From the NCBI RefSeq assembly GCF_900100345.1, contig NZ_FMTT01000025.1, forward strand, positions 1 to 64,000: DNA of 64,000 bases. The letters run 5' to 3'. Positions 7,502 to 16,297 of this stretch are shown piece by piece (position 1 is the first letter of the stretch; each line of letters begins with the position of its first letter). Made by a program: the position numbers and the translations under genes. The stretch is from Paenibacillus tianmuensis (GTDB lineage Bacteria > Bacillota > Bacilli > Paenibacillales > NBRC-103111). The notes beneath the pieces were generated by a model that was not told the DNA's origin, searched no databases, and saw nothing but the letters and a program-made list of their open reading frames with translations.

Positions 7502-7528
7502 ACTTCATTCAATTATACAGAATGAAGT
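7502..7528. promoter_or_regulatory. Palindromic LysR operator between divergent genes
   Basis: ACTTCATTC and its exact complement GAATGAAGT are separated by AATTATACA. This is a 9-bp arm dyad with T-N11-A character midway between the LysR start and the dehydrogenase start. Position and symmetry fit an auto- and target-regulatory site for the adjacent LysR protein. Confidence 0.7.
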
Positions 7529-7583
7529 TCCTGACGTACAATTAGCTTATAGCAAGCGGCGAAAGATAAGGAGGGCATTTCCG

Positions 7584-8324
7584 ATGAATTTGCGTAGTAA
7601 AGTAGCGCTGGTGACGGGCGGAGGTACGGGGATCGGCAGAGCGGCTTGTTTTGCTTTGGCGGAACGGGGGGCGAGCGTCATCGTGAATTATTCCCGGTCC
7701 GCTGCCGACGCGGAAGCAACAGCTCAGAGCATCAGGGACAAGGGCGGTCAAGCCGTGGCTATACGAGCCGACATCTCCCAAGACCGGGAAGTGCGGCATA
7801 TGGTCGATCAGGCGGTCGGGCAATTCGGGACGGTGGATGTGCTCGTGAATAATGCCGGGATGACCCGCCATATTCCGATGGAGGACCTGGAAGCGGCAAC
7901 GGACGAGGTATGGGACGAGCTCTACGACGTTAACGTGAAGGGGATGTTTTTCTGCGCGAGAGCCGTGGCTCCTTTCATGAAAAGCAACAAGCAGGGGGCC
8001 ATCGTGAATGTAGGCAGCATCGCCGGGATAACCGGGTTAGGCTCTTCGCTTCCGTATGCCGTGTCCAAAGCAGCCGTTCACGGCCTGACGAAATCGTTGG
8101 CACGCGCTCTGGCGCCGTATATCCGCGTCTCCTGCATCGTTCCCGGAGCCGTCGCGACCCGATGGTGGGAAGGCAAGGAAGAGCAAATGAAGCGGCTGGC
8201 CCCGCAGCTATTGCTGCAGCGCATTTCCACGCCCGAGGATATTGCCCGCATGATCTGCGCCGCCTTGGAGCAGGAGGCCATGACAGGCCAGATCATTACG
8301 GTGGACAGCGGACAGACGCTGTAG
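7584..8324 (+). CDS. Short-chain dehydrogenase/reductase, FabG-like
   Basis: The 246-residue classical SDR shows the NAD(P) motif TGGGTGIG at residues 11-18, NNAG at 89-92, a catalytic Ser in VGSIAG near 145, and YAVSK with Tyr158 and Lys162. The C-terminal GQIITVDSGQTL is typical of 3-oxoacyl-ACP reductase-like enzymes. AAGGAGG precedes the ATG. It stands alone beside a divergent LysR gene rather than in a fatty-acid operon. It is therefore more likely an accessory oxidoreductase induced by a LysR effector than the housekeeping FabG. The substrate is unknown. Confidence 0.88.
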   Translation: MNLRSKVALVTGGGTGIGRAACFALAERGASVIVNYSRSAADAEATAQSIRDKGGQAVAIRADISQDREVRHMVDQAVGQFGTVDVLVNNAGMTRHIPMEDLEAATDEVWDELYDVNVKGMFFCARAVAPFMKSNKQGAIVNVGSIAGITGLGSSLPYAVSKAAVHGLTKSLARALAPYIRVSCIVPGAVATRWWEGKEEQMKRLAPQLLLQRISTPEDIARMICAALEQEAMTGQIITVDSGQTL

Positions 8325-8384
8325 TGGGAGCCCGGTGTGAGGGCCCGCGGCTCTTTGGGGGTTGGCCGCGCCCTGTCCCGTAGA

Positions 8385-8538
8385 GCCATAAGCCAGTCGC
8401 CGGGGCGCATCCTCCGGAGCGGCGCAGACTTGCCATGGCACAGCTAGCGAACCCGCCCTGCACGCCCCGGCTTACATGGGAAGCAGAAACGACGCCGATC
8501 CAGTAGCGCTCTTGCCCAGGTACCGATTGGTCCGGCAT
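8385..8538 (-). pseudogene. EVE-domain protein remnant (5' part, frameshifted)
   Basis: AGGAGGG and an ATG at 8538 open a frame reading MPDQSVPGQERYWIGVVSAS and HVSRGVQGGFA. After a one-base shift the next frame gives LCHGKSAPLRRMRPGDWL. Together these are the N-terminal ~60 residues of EVE-domain proteins, which bind modified bases (PUA-like fold). Beyond GDWL the homology stops. The gene is both frameshifted and truncated; the ribosome site survives. Confidence 0.7.
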
Positions 8539-8577
8539 CTGGTGATCCCTCCTGTTCACTCTCGCCGCATTTAAGCG

Positions 8578-9108
8578 TTAGGCGAGAGCTTGTTTCAAAC
8601 GGTCCTTCTGCAGAAGATGGTGGCGGTAATGCATTTCGACGAGCCTGAACCATTCTTCAGCGGTCAGTCCCCCAAAGCGGGGATGGGCGACGGTATGGTG
8701 CAGCGGCGCGTTTTCCAGCTTTGGTGCGATTTCGTTCATTCGGCGCACGACGGATTTCAATCCTTCGACAAGCTGCTCTTTGCTTTCAGGCTGCTGAGGC
8801 GTGTATTGCGGTGAAGGTGGCACCTGGATGCGCACCGGCGGCAAGCTTCCTTGCTCGAATATAGCCGCCCCCACCTCCGTCTTTTCGCCTGCGGATACGG
8901 CCTCATTTCCATCTGGCGTCAGGCAGCGCTCCGCATTGGCAAGCTGCATGTACAATGCGGCGTTAATCAAATGCTGAACCATTTGTCCGAGCGACCATTC
9001 GTTCTCCCCCGGCTGCCGCTTCAACTGTTCCATACTGAAGCCTTCCAGCTCCAGAATATAATGCTCCGTAATTTCCTCAAAACCCCGCAAAATTTCCGTT
9101 GTATTCAT
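8578..9108 (-). CDS. DinB-like (DinB_2) four-helix metalloprotein
   Basis: The 176-residue protein fits the DinB/YfiT-like four-helix bundle: MNTTEILRGFEEITEHYILELEGFSMEQLKRQP, WSLGQMVQHLINAAL with a conserved His, and C-terminal HYRHHLLQKDRLKQAL carrying the His pair that with the first His binds a metal. Members include thiol-dependent S-transferases and many proteins of unknown role. No partner gene indicates the substrate. It lies downstream of the WYL regulator in the same direction, separated by a strong terminator, so it probably has its own promoter. Confidence 0.85.
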   Translation of the reverse strand: MNTTEILRGFEEITEHYILELEGFSMEQLKRQPGENEWSLGQMVQHLINAALYMQLANAERCLTPDGNEAVSAGEKTEVGAAIFEQGSLPPVRIQVPPSPQYTPQQPESKEQLVEGLKSVVRRMNEIAPKLENAPLHHTVAHPRFGGLTAEEWFRLVEMHYRHHLLQKDRLKQALA

Positions 9109-9149
9109 AGCTTATCCCAGCTCCTTATCATCATCTGCTCTTACTATAC

Positions 9150-9185
9150 AAAAACGCTACTGACAACAGTATGTCAGTAGCGCTT
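9150..9185 (-). terminator. Strong terminator after the WYL regulator
   Basis: On the minus strand AGCGCTACTGACA pairs with TGTCAGTAGCG around a short loop and is followed by TTTTTG. The stem overlaps the repaired stop codon of the WYL gene at 9174-9176, which supports that stop as the original gene end. Confidence 0.85.
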
Positions 9186-10119
9186 CAACATCTTCTCGGC
9201 TTCTTCCCGGACCCGGATCTTTAGCGCCTCCGGCTCCAGCACCACGGCATTCGCTCCCCAGCCGAGCACCCAATGCAGCAGCTCCTCGGGCTGCCGGGCG
9301 CGAAACGTGATGACCAAGCCTTCCTCCCGATCCTCGAAGGCTTCCAGGTAAAAGCTGCACGTCCTTCACTCGATCCGCGATCGCCGGACTTGCCAGAATA
9401 CGCACCCGGACGTTCCGGTCATCCACAGGCAAATAATCCTGCAATTGAAAATCCGGAGGAAGCGAGAACGGGTCCTCCAGAGAGGTCAGGCCGCTCATTC
9501 GGGACAACCGGAAATGACGCAGCTCATGACGCAGCTCGCAGTGCGCCAGCAAGATCCAGGTGCCGCGAACAAGGATGAGACCGTAAGGGGCGGCCGTGCG
9601 GTCGCTATGACGGTTCCCGTCCACCTCCGGCCTGTTTTTGGAGTAATGGAATCTGACCTTCCTTCGCTCCAATATCGCCTGCCGCAGAGCTTCCAAATAT
9701 TGTTTCTCCCGCCCGCTGATCGGCGCGTCACCCGCAGCCAGCAGCCGCATAATCGCGCGGACCCGGGACGCCTCATGGCTAATGCTCTCCGGCAAGACAG
9801 CTTCGATCTTGCCCCGGGCACTCTGCGCCTTCGCGCCGTATCCGGTATCGAACTTCTGTTCGACGAAGTCCGTTCCGATCAGCAGCGCCACCGCTTCTTC
9901 CACCGTAAAGCTCACCGGAGGCAGGAAATACCCCTCCATCAAGGAATAGCCCTGCCCCGGAGCGCCCACAACCGGAACCCCCGCCTCGCTAAGCGCTTGA
10001 ATGTCCCGGTAGATGGTCCGCGTGCTCGTCTCGAAGCGGGCCGCCAAATCCTCCGCCCGCAACACCCCTTTGCGCTGCAATTCGATGACGATGGCTAACA
10101 AACGATCCGTCTTGTTCAT
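9174..10119 (-). pseudogene. HTH-WYL (YafY-type) transcriptional regulator, frameshifted near the C-terminus
   Basis: The first ~270 residues are intact: an HTH_11 domain (MNKTDRLLAIVIELQRKGVL, STRTIYRDIQALSEAGVPV), then the WYL domain with RKVRFHYSKN and APYGLILVRGTWILLAHCE. Near 9355 the frame slips. The open frame continues as Gly/Ala/Arg-rich nonsense to 9157. The +1 frame gives FYLEAFEDREEGLVITF, then LLHWVLGWGANAVVLEPEAL, then EEAEKMLKRY and a stop at 9174, the expected WYL C-terminal extension. Such regulators sense small ligands or nucleic acid through WYL. Whether the lesion is real or an assembly error is open. Confidence 0.8.
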
Positions 10120-10402
10120 CTCGGCCGCGTCCTCTCCTATAGGATCGAATGCTATCGAAAGCTATTATTGCTCTACTGCTCATAGTATTACAATAACCGC
10201 ATGAAAAATATAAGACTTTCACAGCAATGTTAAACAGATTTTTACTATTCATTCTCCTGCATTTGATGCTAGACTTAAACATAAGAATCCTAGCGCGTCA
10301 TAGCATGGAAACCTACTGCTTTCCCAAGCATTCGAAACGTGGCAACGAGAATGCCATACATTTTTTTACAATGGCGGTTATCATCATGAAGGAGGACGTT
10401 TT
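10120..10402. other. Intergenic region between divergent WYL and cadherin-like genes
   Basis: This 283-base stretch must hold both promoters. I see AT-rich segments around 10180-10220 but no convincing hexamer pair or dyad. The ribosome site AAGGAGGA lies at its right end. Confidence 0.4.
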
Positions 10403-12211
10403 GTGCGAATCGCAAAGCTTTTGATGTTCGTTTTTACGGCCATGATGTTTATTGTTGTTTTCCCTTGGCAGACGCAGGCGGCGGTTAGCGATGCAGATGT
10501 CGATCTGACGAGCATGCATCAGGGTGCAGGGGCGCTCTCGCCCGATTTTTCCCCGTCCGTGACGGAATATTGGCTAAAGATGCGCAGCTCCGAACAAGGC
10601 TTCTACACGGCCGCCATCCCTGCGAATTCCAAGGCCACGATGGCGTACTCGATGAACGGAAGCGCTTGGATCACACTGCCCCTAAATACGTCGACCGGCC
10701 ATATCCCGACGAACCGGGGAGAGAACACGTTTTATATCAAAGTCACCTCGGCCGATTCATCCACGATCAAATCGTATAAGATCCATGTGTATTTCCCGGC
10801 GACGAACGATGCGAATTTGAGCAATTTGCATGTAAACGGAGCGGCGTTAATCCCGCCTTTCCAGTCTACGACAACGAATTACACGGTAAGCGTGCCTTAC
10901 GCGACGAGCAGCCTATCGCTCACCGGGGTATTGAACGACCCCGCCGCCACCTTCCTGATCAACGGAACGGCGGTAGCCGACAGAGCCGCATTCGGCCCCA
11001 TTCCTTTGAACGTCGGAGGCAATACGATCACCGTGCAGACTACATCGTACGATAAAACGGCCAATAAAACGTATACGATATCGGTCGTGCGGGCTGCGCC
11101 CGGCACGAATGCGCAGCTGAGCGCCTTAACTGTATCCGGGAGCACGTTAAGTCCGCTTTTCCAACCGCTTCATATGGGATATGTTCTGGCGGATGTCCCG
11201 TACTCCACGTCCAGCTTGGCGGTCACGCCCGTGTTATCCGATGCGAACGCCTCCGCCGTCTACGTTCGCGCCAACGGAGGAAGCTACATACAGGCAGTAA
11301 GCGGCTCTCCGGTTACCCTGCCTCTGACGGTGGGCAGCAATAAGCTGGAGATCAAGGTATTGGCTGAGGACCCGTCCGTGGAAAAAATATATACGCTCAG
11401 CGTAACGAGACTAAAAAATAGCGACGCGAGCTTGTCCGGCTTATCCGTTTCGCCCGGACACCTTGACTTCTCCAGCCAGGTGACGGACTATTCCGTGACG
11501 GTGAGCCGCTCTGTCCCATCGATCACGGTGAAGCCCGTCCTGCCGGAGGGCAACCCGGTCGCTAAGATTCAGGTCCGCGTCAACGGCGGCAGTTACGTTT
11601 CCGTTCAGAGCGGCATGGATAGTCCGACTCTGCCTTTGATCTCCGGCGTACCGAATGTCATCGAAGTGCTGGTGACCGCACAGGACGGGACGCCCCGGCT
11701 GTACACCATTCGCGTGACTCAAGCCGGAACGCCGGTGCTAAGGAAGCTGATCATGGACGGAATGAAGGTGCGGCTGACCTTCTCCGAGCCGCTGCGGTCC
11801 GTCGCGGATGCGACCTACTTCAGCGTCACCAATATGAGCCGCAACGCCGCGCTGTCGGTAACCGATGTCGTCTACACGCCGGGAGCCGCTGAAGCAGGCT
11901 TCACCACGAGCGGCCTGCTTCAGCCGGGGGATGATCTGGAATTCCGTATCCGGGCCGGCGCAGTAAGCAGCTTTAGCGGGGAGACGAACGCGGCCGTAAG
12001 CCTCAAGGTAGTCTACGGAGACGCTATCCAGCAAATGCAGCGCAGACTGGCCGATCTCGATACCGACCGCGACGGGATTGGCATCCGTGAAGTTCTGGCG
12101 TATTTGAACTCGCCGTACGGGCACAATGACTTGAACGGAGACGGTCAATTTACCCGTGAAGATGTGGCGATCGTGTTGGGACAGATCGGGGCGAAATTCG
12201 TTTCGCCGTAG
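10403..12211 (+). CDS. Secreted cadherin-like beta-sandwich protein with dockerin-like Ca2+ tail
   Basis: A GTG start after AAGGAGGACG gives 602 residues. A signal peptide (cleavage after TQAA about residue 28) is followed by four or five repeats of the cadherin-like beta-sandwich type. Each repeat opens with a NANLSNLHVNGAALIPPFQ- or AQLSALTVSGSTLSPLFQP-like strand and closes with YTISVV, YTLSVT or YTIRVT. The C-terminus has DTDRDGIGIREVL and DLNGDGQFTREDV, two EF-hand-like calcium loops as in dockerins. It should be a secreted or wall-associated adhesion/scaffold protein. No enzyme domain or S-layer homology domain is present, and its partner is unknown. Confidence 0.85.
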   Translation: MRIAKLLMFVFTAMMFIVVFPWQTQAAVSDADVDLTSMHQGAGALSPDFSPSVTEYWLKMRSSEQGFYTAAIPANSKATMAYSMNGSAWITLPLNTSTGHIPTNRGENTFYIKVTSADSSTIKSYKIHVYFPATNDANLSNLHVNGAALIPPFQSTTTNYTVSVPYATSSLSLTGVLNDPAATFLINGTAVADRAAFGPIPLNVGGNTITVQTTSYDKTANKTYTISVVRAAPGTNAQLSALTVSGSTLSPLFQPLHMGYVLADVPYSTSSLAVTPVLSDANASAVYVRANGGSYIQAVSGSPVTLPLTVGSNKLEIKVLAEDPSVEKIYTLSVTRLKNSDASLSGLSVSPGHLDFSSQVTDYSVTVSRSVPSITVKPVLPEGNPVAKIQVRVNGGSYVSVQSGMDSPTLPLISGVPNVIEVLVTAQDGTPRLYTIRVTQAGTPVLRKLIMDGMKVRLTFSEPLRSVADATYFSVTNMSRNAALSVTDVVYTPGAAEAGFTTSGLLQPGDDLEFRIRAGAVSSFSGETNAAVSLKVVYGDAIQQMQRRLADLDTDRDGIGIREVLAYLNSPYGHNDLNGDGQFTREDVAIVLGQIGAKFVSP

Positions 12212-12221
12212 CAACCATAGA

Positions 12222-12256
12222 AAGCAGCCGTTTCCCGGCATCGGCGACGGCTGCTT
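12222..12256 (+). terminator. Hairpin after the cadherin-like gene
   Basis: AGCAGCCGT pairs with ACGGCTGCT across a 15-base loop, ten bases after the stop at 12211. The T tail is poor, so termination efficiency is uncertain. Confidence 0.5.
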
Positions 12257-12337
12257 CCTGCATCCGGAGGAGCAATTGAACCGGAGCCAAGCGCATGGTA
12301 AAATTTGTACAAACATGACTGGAAAGGCGGTTAACCG

Positions 12338-12937
12338 ATGAGAATATTAGTTGTTGGCGCTACGGGAACGCTTGGCAGAGCTGTTGTCGACAGATTGAAG
12401 GATAGTCACGAGATTATAAAAGCGGCGCGGAGCGGTGGCGATGTGACCGTTGATATGACATCAACGGAGAGCATCGCGGCGATGTACGAAGTGGTAGGAA
12501 AAATCGATGCGGTCGTTGTCACGGCGGGAAGCGCCAAGTTTCTTCCTTTGACCGACATGACCCCGGAGGATAATCAGGTTGCCATTGATAGCAAACTCAA
12601 AGGCCAGGTCAACATCGTTCTGCTCGGATTAAATTATGTCAATGACGGCGGCAGCTTTACGCTGGTGTCAGGCATTTTAATGGACGATCCTATCGCTCAA
12701 GGAGCCTCTTCCGCGATGGCCAACGGCGCCATCCGGGCATTCGTCAAGTCGTCTGCGATCGAAATGCCGCGGGGCATCCGGATAAATACGGTCAGTCCGA
12801 ATGTGCTGGAAGAATCGTGGAACGCTTATGCCGATTATTTTGCCGGATTCGTGCCCGTTCCCGCCAGCAAAGCGGCCGCCGCGTACCAGAAGAGCATCGA
12901 AGGCAAACAGACCGGCCAGTGCTACGAAGTTTATTAA
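12338..12937 (+). CDS. Short-chain dehydrogenase, compact 199-residue form
   Basis: The protein begins MRILVVGATGTLGRAVVDRL with the GxxGxxG dinucleotide motif. It has VVVTAGSAKF in the NNAG position and SGILMDDP before a region where classical SDRs have the catalytic Tyr-Lys. Here the segment reads GASSAMANGAIRAFVKSSAIEM, so the canonical YxxxK tyrosine is absent. It matches the small YbbO/'short chain dehydrogenase' group found across Bacilli. It probably binds NADP(H), but the reaction and substrate are unknown. It converges with the stalk-protein gene, with two bases between the stop codons. Confidence 0.8.
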   Translation: MRILVVGATGTLGRAVVDRLKDSHEIIKAARSGGDVTVDMTSTESIAAMYEVVGKIDAVVVTAGSAKFLPLTDMTPEDNQVAIDSKLKGQVNIVLLGLNYVNDGGSFTLVSGILMDDPIAQGASSAMANGAIRAFVKSSAIEMPRGIRINTVSPNVLEESWNAYADYFAGFVPVPASKAAAAYQKSIEGKQTGQCYEVY

Positions 12938-12939
12938 CT

Positions 12940-13605
12940 CTATTTCACATCGATTGCAAAAATATATAACGTTTGGCCTCGCTCCCAAGTGGAGGATATC
13001 AAGATATTGTAGAGTCCGGGCTTTTTGGGTAAGTGCAGCCGACTCCCGTCCAAGGGCACAGCCTTACCCTCTTTTTTGCCGGTGCCCGATTCGGATTCCA
13101 TGACAACCTCCAGCATCTTGGGCACCATGCCCTTCGGGTAGGTAATGACAATATCCGATTCCGGCTTCACGGCCACCGGAGGGTATTCGGCTTGCTTGAT
13201 AATTTCGGATGCCGAGCGGGGCAGCTTGAAGCAATCCGTCCAACATGCGTTGCCATCAAGCAGCGGAATCTCCTGCATCCAGACGATTCCGCTCTCGGTT
13301 TTCTTCTCATAGGCAACGGAGGGAACGGGTGTCAAGATCCGTTCGTCGAATTTGACGCTGTATTGCTGAATATAAGTGGTCCGCTTGTCCTCTCGGTAAT
13401 AAACGTCCGCTGCCATCTGTTCCGCCACGAAGCGCAGCGGAACATAGGCGTGTCCGTTATAGTTGATCACGGACAACCTTTTGTCTGCCCCGTTGATGAC
13501 GAATTTCTCAGACGTCAGAAAGTCCAGAGAGGAGCTTGCCCCGTAAGCCGCAACGGTAATCACTACGAATACGCAGACGATCGAAGCTATAATATATTTT
13601 CTCAA
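12940..13605 (-). CDS. Exported protein with copper-amine-oxidase-N-like stalk domain
   Basis: From a TTG at 13605, preceded by AAGGAAGG, the 221-residue protein starts LRKYIIASIVCVFVVITVAAYGASS, a signal peptide. It then has KRLSVINYNGHAYVPLRFVAEQMAADVYY, the 'stalk' motif (YVPLRFVAE) widespread in Paenibacillus exported proteins. An ATG at 13641 is in frame but lacks a ribosome site and would bury the signal peptide. A CWTDC pair could form a disulfide. Function is unknown; stalk domains usually present other domains at the cell surface, and the C-terminal half resembles nothing I recognise. Confidence 0.75.
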   Translation of the reverse strand: MRKYIIASIVCVFVVITVAAYGASSSLDFLTSEKFVINGADKRLSVINYNGHAYVPLRFVAEQMAADVYYREDKRTTYIQQYSVKFDERILTPVPSVAYEKKTESGIVWMQEIPLLDGNACWTDCFKLPRSASEIIKQAEYPPVAVKPESDIVITYPKGMVPKMLEVVMESESGTGKKEGKAVPLDGSRLHLPKKPGLYNILISSTWERGQTLYIFAIDVK

Positions 13606-13730
13606 AAGATACCGTCCTTCCTTTTCCGCATCTTGATCCATTATATTACGCGGAGCGGCTTTTTGCCGCTGCTGCGACTGCAATCGTTACGGTTGCGGCA
13701 TACGTCGGCTTTTCCCGCCATGCTTACTCC

Positions 13731-15062
13731 TTATTCGTTCAAGTAGGTTGTCGTCCGGTTCTGGATCAGCTTCGCGACTTCCTCCGCAGACTTCTGGCCG
13801 CTGAAGAACGCTTCGGCCTCGTCATAGATGATGTTCAGCACTTTAACGTCCTCGTCCGCATAGCGATCGGCCGTATGAAGGAACTGCTTGAATCGGGCAA
13901 AATCCTCCTCCGACACCTTCGCCGTTTTTCCAGCCTCAAGCTTATACGCTCCGCCTTTCGTTTGCTTCTGAAGCTCGTCCAGCTTCTTCTCGTTCACCGA
14001 TTTCAGGAGGGAAAATCTTTCCTCGTAGGGAGATGACTGCACTTCTTCGGATAGCAAGAAGGCCATAAACTTCCATGCTTCCTCTTTGCCCTCGGATTTG
14101 GCTTGTATCGCAAGCTCCGAAGTGGTAATGATCCGGACTCCGCCGGTTTTTCCTTCCGGGTGCGGCTTTTGCAGCAGCTTCGGATTGGATAGTTTAGTAT
14201 AGGGGCCCTTGATAAAATCGGCCGGCGAGAATATACGCTCGGAGTAGAACAGCGGCCTTTCGTTGTCCATCGGTTGGGCCGTCATGATTTTGTCGTCATA
14301 CAGCTTTTTAACTTGCCGCAGCAGGTCCGTGAACGCCGGGGAGTCGAATTTGGCTTTCCGGGTCGCGCGGTCGATAAATTGTCCGTAGCTGTCCACTACC
14401 CATTCCTGCAGGATGACTTCCGGCTGCTCATTCCCCAAGGCAAAGCGGCGCTCCTTGCCGCTCGCTGTCTGCTGCACCAGCTTTCGGGCGATCTCCTCAA
14501 ATTGCTTCCAATTCCAGCTTTTATCGTCGACCTTCACGTTCGCCTTCTGCAGAGCGTCCCCGTCCCCTACGAATGCCCGCAAGAAGAAACTGGCAGGCAT
14601 CGTATACAAGCCACCGTTCAATTTCATCGCGTCCAAAACGTTTGTCTGCAAGTCGCTTTTATTCACCGTTTTGTCTAGGTCCAGCATATCGCTCATGTTC
14701 AGGAGAAGCTGTTGATTCACATATTTATCGACGGGCAAGCCGGTCACTTCGATCATATCCGCGCCTTTCCCCGATAGCAGCGCCGTGTTCGTCGTTTTTA
14801 TATATTTCTCGTTATCGACACGCTCTTCGCCCGGCTGCTTGAAGCTCTGGATTTGCACGTCGATATCGGGATACTTTTCCTTGAATTTTTTCGCAGCCGC
14901 CTCGTAATACGGGTTCGACTCTTTTAGAGATACGGTTACGACCGTCTTTCCCTCTTTCGATTTCGGCTGCTCCTTGCTTGCCGTCGTCTCCTTGCTGTTT
15001 CCGCATGCGGTTGTCGCGGCAAGGATCACGCAGGTGAATCCAAGCCCCAGTCGCTTGTTCAT
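13731..15062 (-). CDS. ABC transporter substrate-binding lipoprotein, carbohydrate family 1
   Basis: The 443-residue protein has a lipoprotein signal (MNKRLGLGFTCVILAATTACG, Cys about residue 20). A type-II solute-binding fold follows: TVVTVSLKESNPYYEAAAKKFKEKYPDIDVQIQSF, GADMIEVTGLPVDKYV and EAWKFMAFLLSEEVQ. Proteins of this family deliver oligosaccharides or glycosides to two-permease importers. It is the last gene of a minus-strand operon (permease, permease, HlyD-like adaptor, binding protein). No ATPase is encoded, as is usual where a shared MsmK-type ATPase serves several carbohydrate importers. The sugar is unknown. Confidence 0.88.
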   Translation of the reverse strand: MNKRLGLGFTCVILAATTACGNSKETTASKEQPKSKEGKTVVTVSLKESNPYYEAAAKKFKEKYPDIDVQIQSFKQPGEERVDNEKYIKTTNTALLSGKGADMIEVTGLPVDKYVNQQLLLNMSDMLDLDKTVNKSDLQTNVLDAMKLNGGLYTMPASFFLRAFVGDGDALQKANVKVDDKSWNWKQFEEIARKLVQQTASGKERRFALGNEQPEVILQEWVVDSYGQFIDRATRKAKFDSPAFTDLLRQVKKLYDDKIMTAQPMDNERPLFYSERIFSPADFIKGPYTKLSNPKLLQKPHPEGKTGGVRIITTSELAIQAKSEGKEEAWKFMAFLLSEEVQSSPYEERFSLLKSVNEKKLDELQKQTKGGAYKLEAGKTAKVSEEDFARFKQFLHTADRYADEDVKVLNIIYDEAEAFFSGQKSAEEVAKLIQNRTTTYLNE

Positions 15063-15105
15063 CGTAGATTCCTCTCTTCCATCGAATGATTAGATTGGTG
15101 TGCAG

Positions 15106-16266
15106 CTACTGCAGTCGCACCCGGTTGCCATCCTGCAAGGGCTCGCTGCTTTCCAGAATGATCAGATCGTTCTCGTACACGCTGTCCCGCGGAACCTTCG
15201 TTACTTTGTCGTTCGTTTCCGCGGCACGAATTTGGACCTTGCGCACAATAAACACATTACCCAAAGCGCCTTTCCGCTCTTCCACTTTATAGAAAAACTT
15301 GCCTTCGCGATCCTCATGTATGGCCTCGTTCGAAATCAACAGCCCCTCTTGCTGCGAGCGCTTCGTGAGTTTGACCCATGCCTGCTCACCTCCTTTCAGT
15401 TCGGAGCCCGCCACCTTCACGCGCACCACTTTTCGGGCGATGGAAGTGGTCGGATTGGCCGCTTTATCGGACGAACTCGCCATGCGCGGCTCGGCATCCG
15501 CCAACTCCAGAATGGCACCTTCCAGCATGGTCGGCTGCTGATCCCCTATGGCCTGAATTTCGACCTGCACCTTGTCCTCCAGTGAAATCCCCAGATTGGT
15601 CAACAGCGGCGCATCGGCGATAAATTCGAACCGGTAGCCCCGGCTTTCGTTCGTGATCACAACATCTGGCTCTCCCGCGGAAGCCAAGCCCACGACGGCA
15701 TTCAATTTCGTAACCATCCCGTCGAACGGGGCGGAAATTTCTTTTTGGCTGGCCAGACGGTCCTCCAATTGCTTGATTTTGCGGTCCTGGATGCCCAGAT
15801 CGAGTTTTTGCTTCTCCAGATCGCGGCTGGCGCTCCGCTTCTTTATCTCGTCCCCTTCCTGTGCCGATACGATGAAGTGGTCCTGGGTATTTTGCAGCTC
15901 GATTTGCTGCTTTTCCAGTTGCGCCTTTTCATCCTGCAATTCCCGTTCGGCGGAGGTGCTGTCATAGGTGACAAGCGCCTGCCCCTTCGTCGCCCGGTCC
16001 CCTTCCTTCACGCGAACCGCTTTGACCTTCCAGCCGCCGGGATTCGTTAGCTTGGCCTCCGCGATCGGCTTCAGGTTCCCGCTTCCTTCCAGCGTATAGA
16101 CAAAGCTCTCGTGCGTCGGCTTCTCCGTTCTGACCTTCGGCAAGGTCAACGACTGCAGCGTATTGCCGAATAAGGTGAACAGCACGAGCAGCGCGATAAA
16201 GCTGCCGAACACCGCGCGAATCTTTCTTTTGCGACTACGTTCTACGGGCTCTTCGTTCGGTCCCAT
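15106..16266 (-). CDS. HlyD/RND-type membrane-fusion adaptor protein
   Basis: This 386-residue protein has one N-terminal membrane helix (about residues 17-38) and a biotinyl-lipoyl-like half motif (GWKVKAVRVKEGDRATKGQALVTYD). A long coiled coil (about 105-185, rich in Glu, Lys, Gln) follows, then the second lipoyl half (ISAPFDGMVTKLNAVVG) and beta-barrel segments (KVVRVKVAGSELKGGEQAWV). Adaptors normally bridge an exporter to the envelope. Here it is embedded between an importer's permease and binding-protein genes, with gaps of 31 and 43 bases, so it is transcribed with them. No exporter ATPase or permease is adjacent. Its role in the importer operon is unexplained. Confidence 0.88.
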   Translation of the reverse strand: MGPNEEPVERSRKRKIRAVFGSFIALLVLFTLFGNTLQSLTLPKVRTEKPTHESFVYTLEGSGNLKPIAEAKLTNPGGWKVKAVRVKEGDRATKGQALVTYDSTSAERELQDEKAQLEKQQIELQNTQDHFIVSAQEGDEIKKRSASRDLEKQKLDLGIQDRKIKQLEDRLASQKEISAPFDGMVTKLNAVVGLASAGEPDVVITNESRGYRFEFIADAPLLTNLGISLEDKVQVEIQAIGDQQPTMLEGAILELADAEPRMASSSDKAANPTTSIARKVVRVKVAGSELKGGEQAWVKLTKRSQQEGLLISNEAIHEDREGKFFYKVEERKGALGNVFIVRKVQIRAAETNDKVTKVPRDSVYENDLIILESSEPLQDGNRVRLQ

Positions 16267-16297
16267 CTCCGCGTCCCCCGCCTCCTAACCGTACAAG

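Noticed and set aside
9445..10098. Long plus-strand ORF opposite the WYL regulator
   Set aside because: It is Arg-rich, without homology, and an antisense shadow of a recognised gene.
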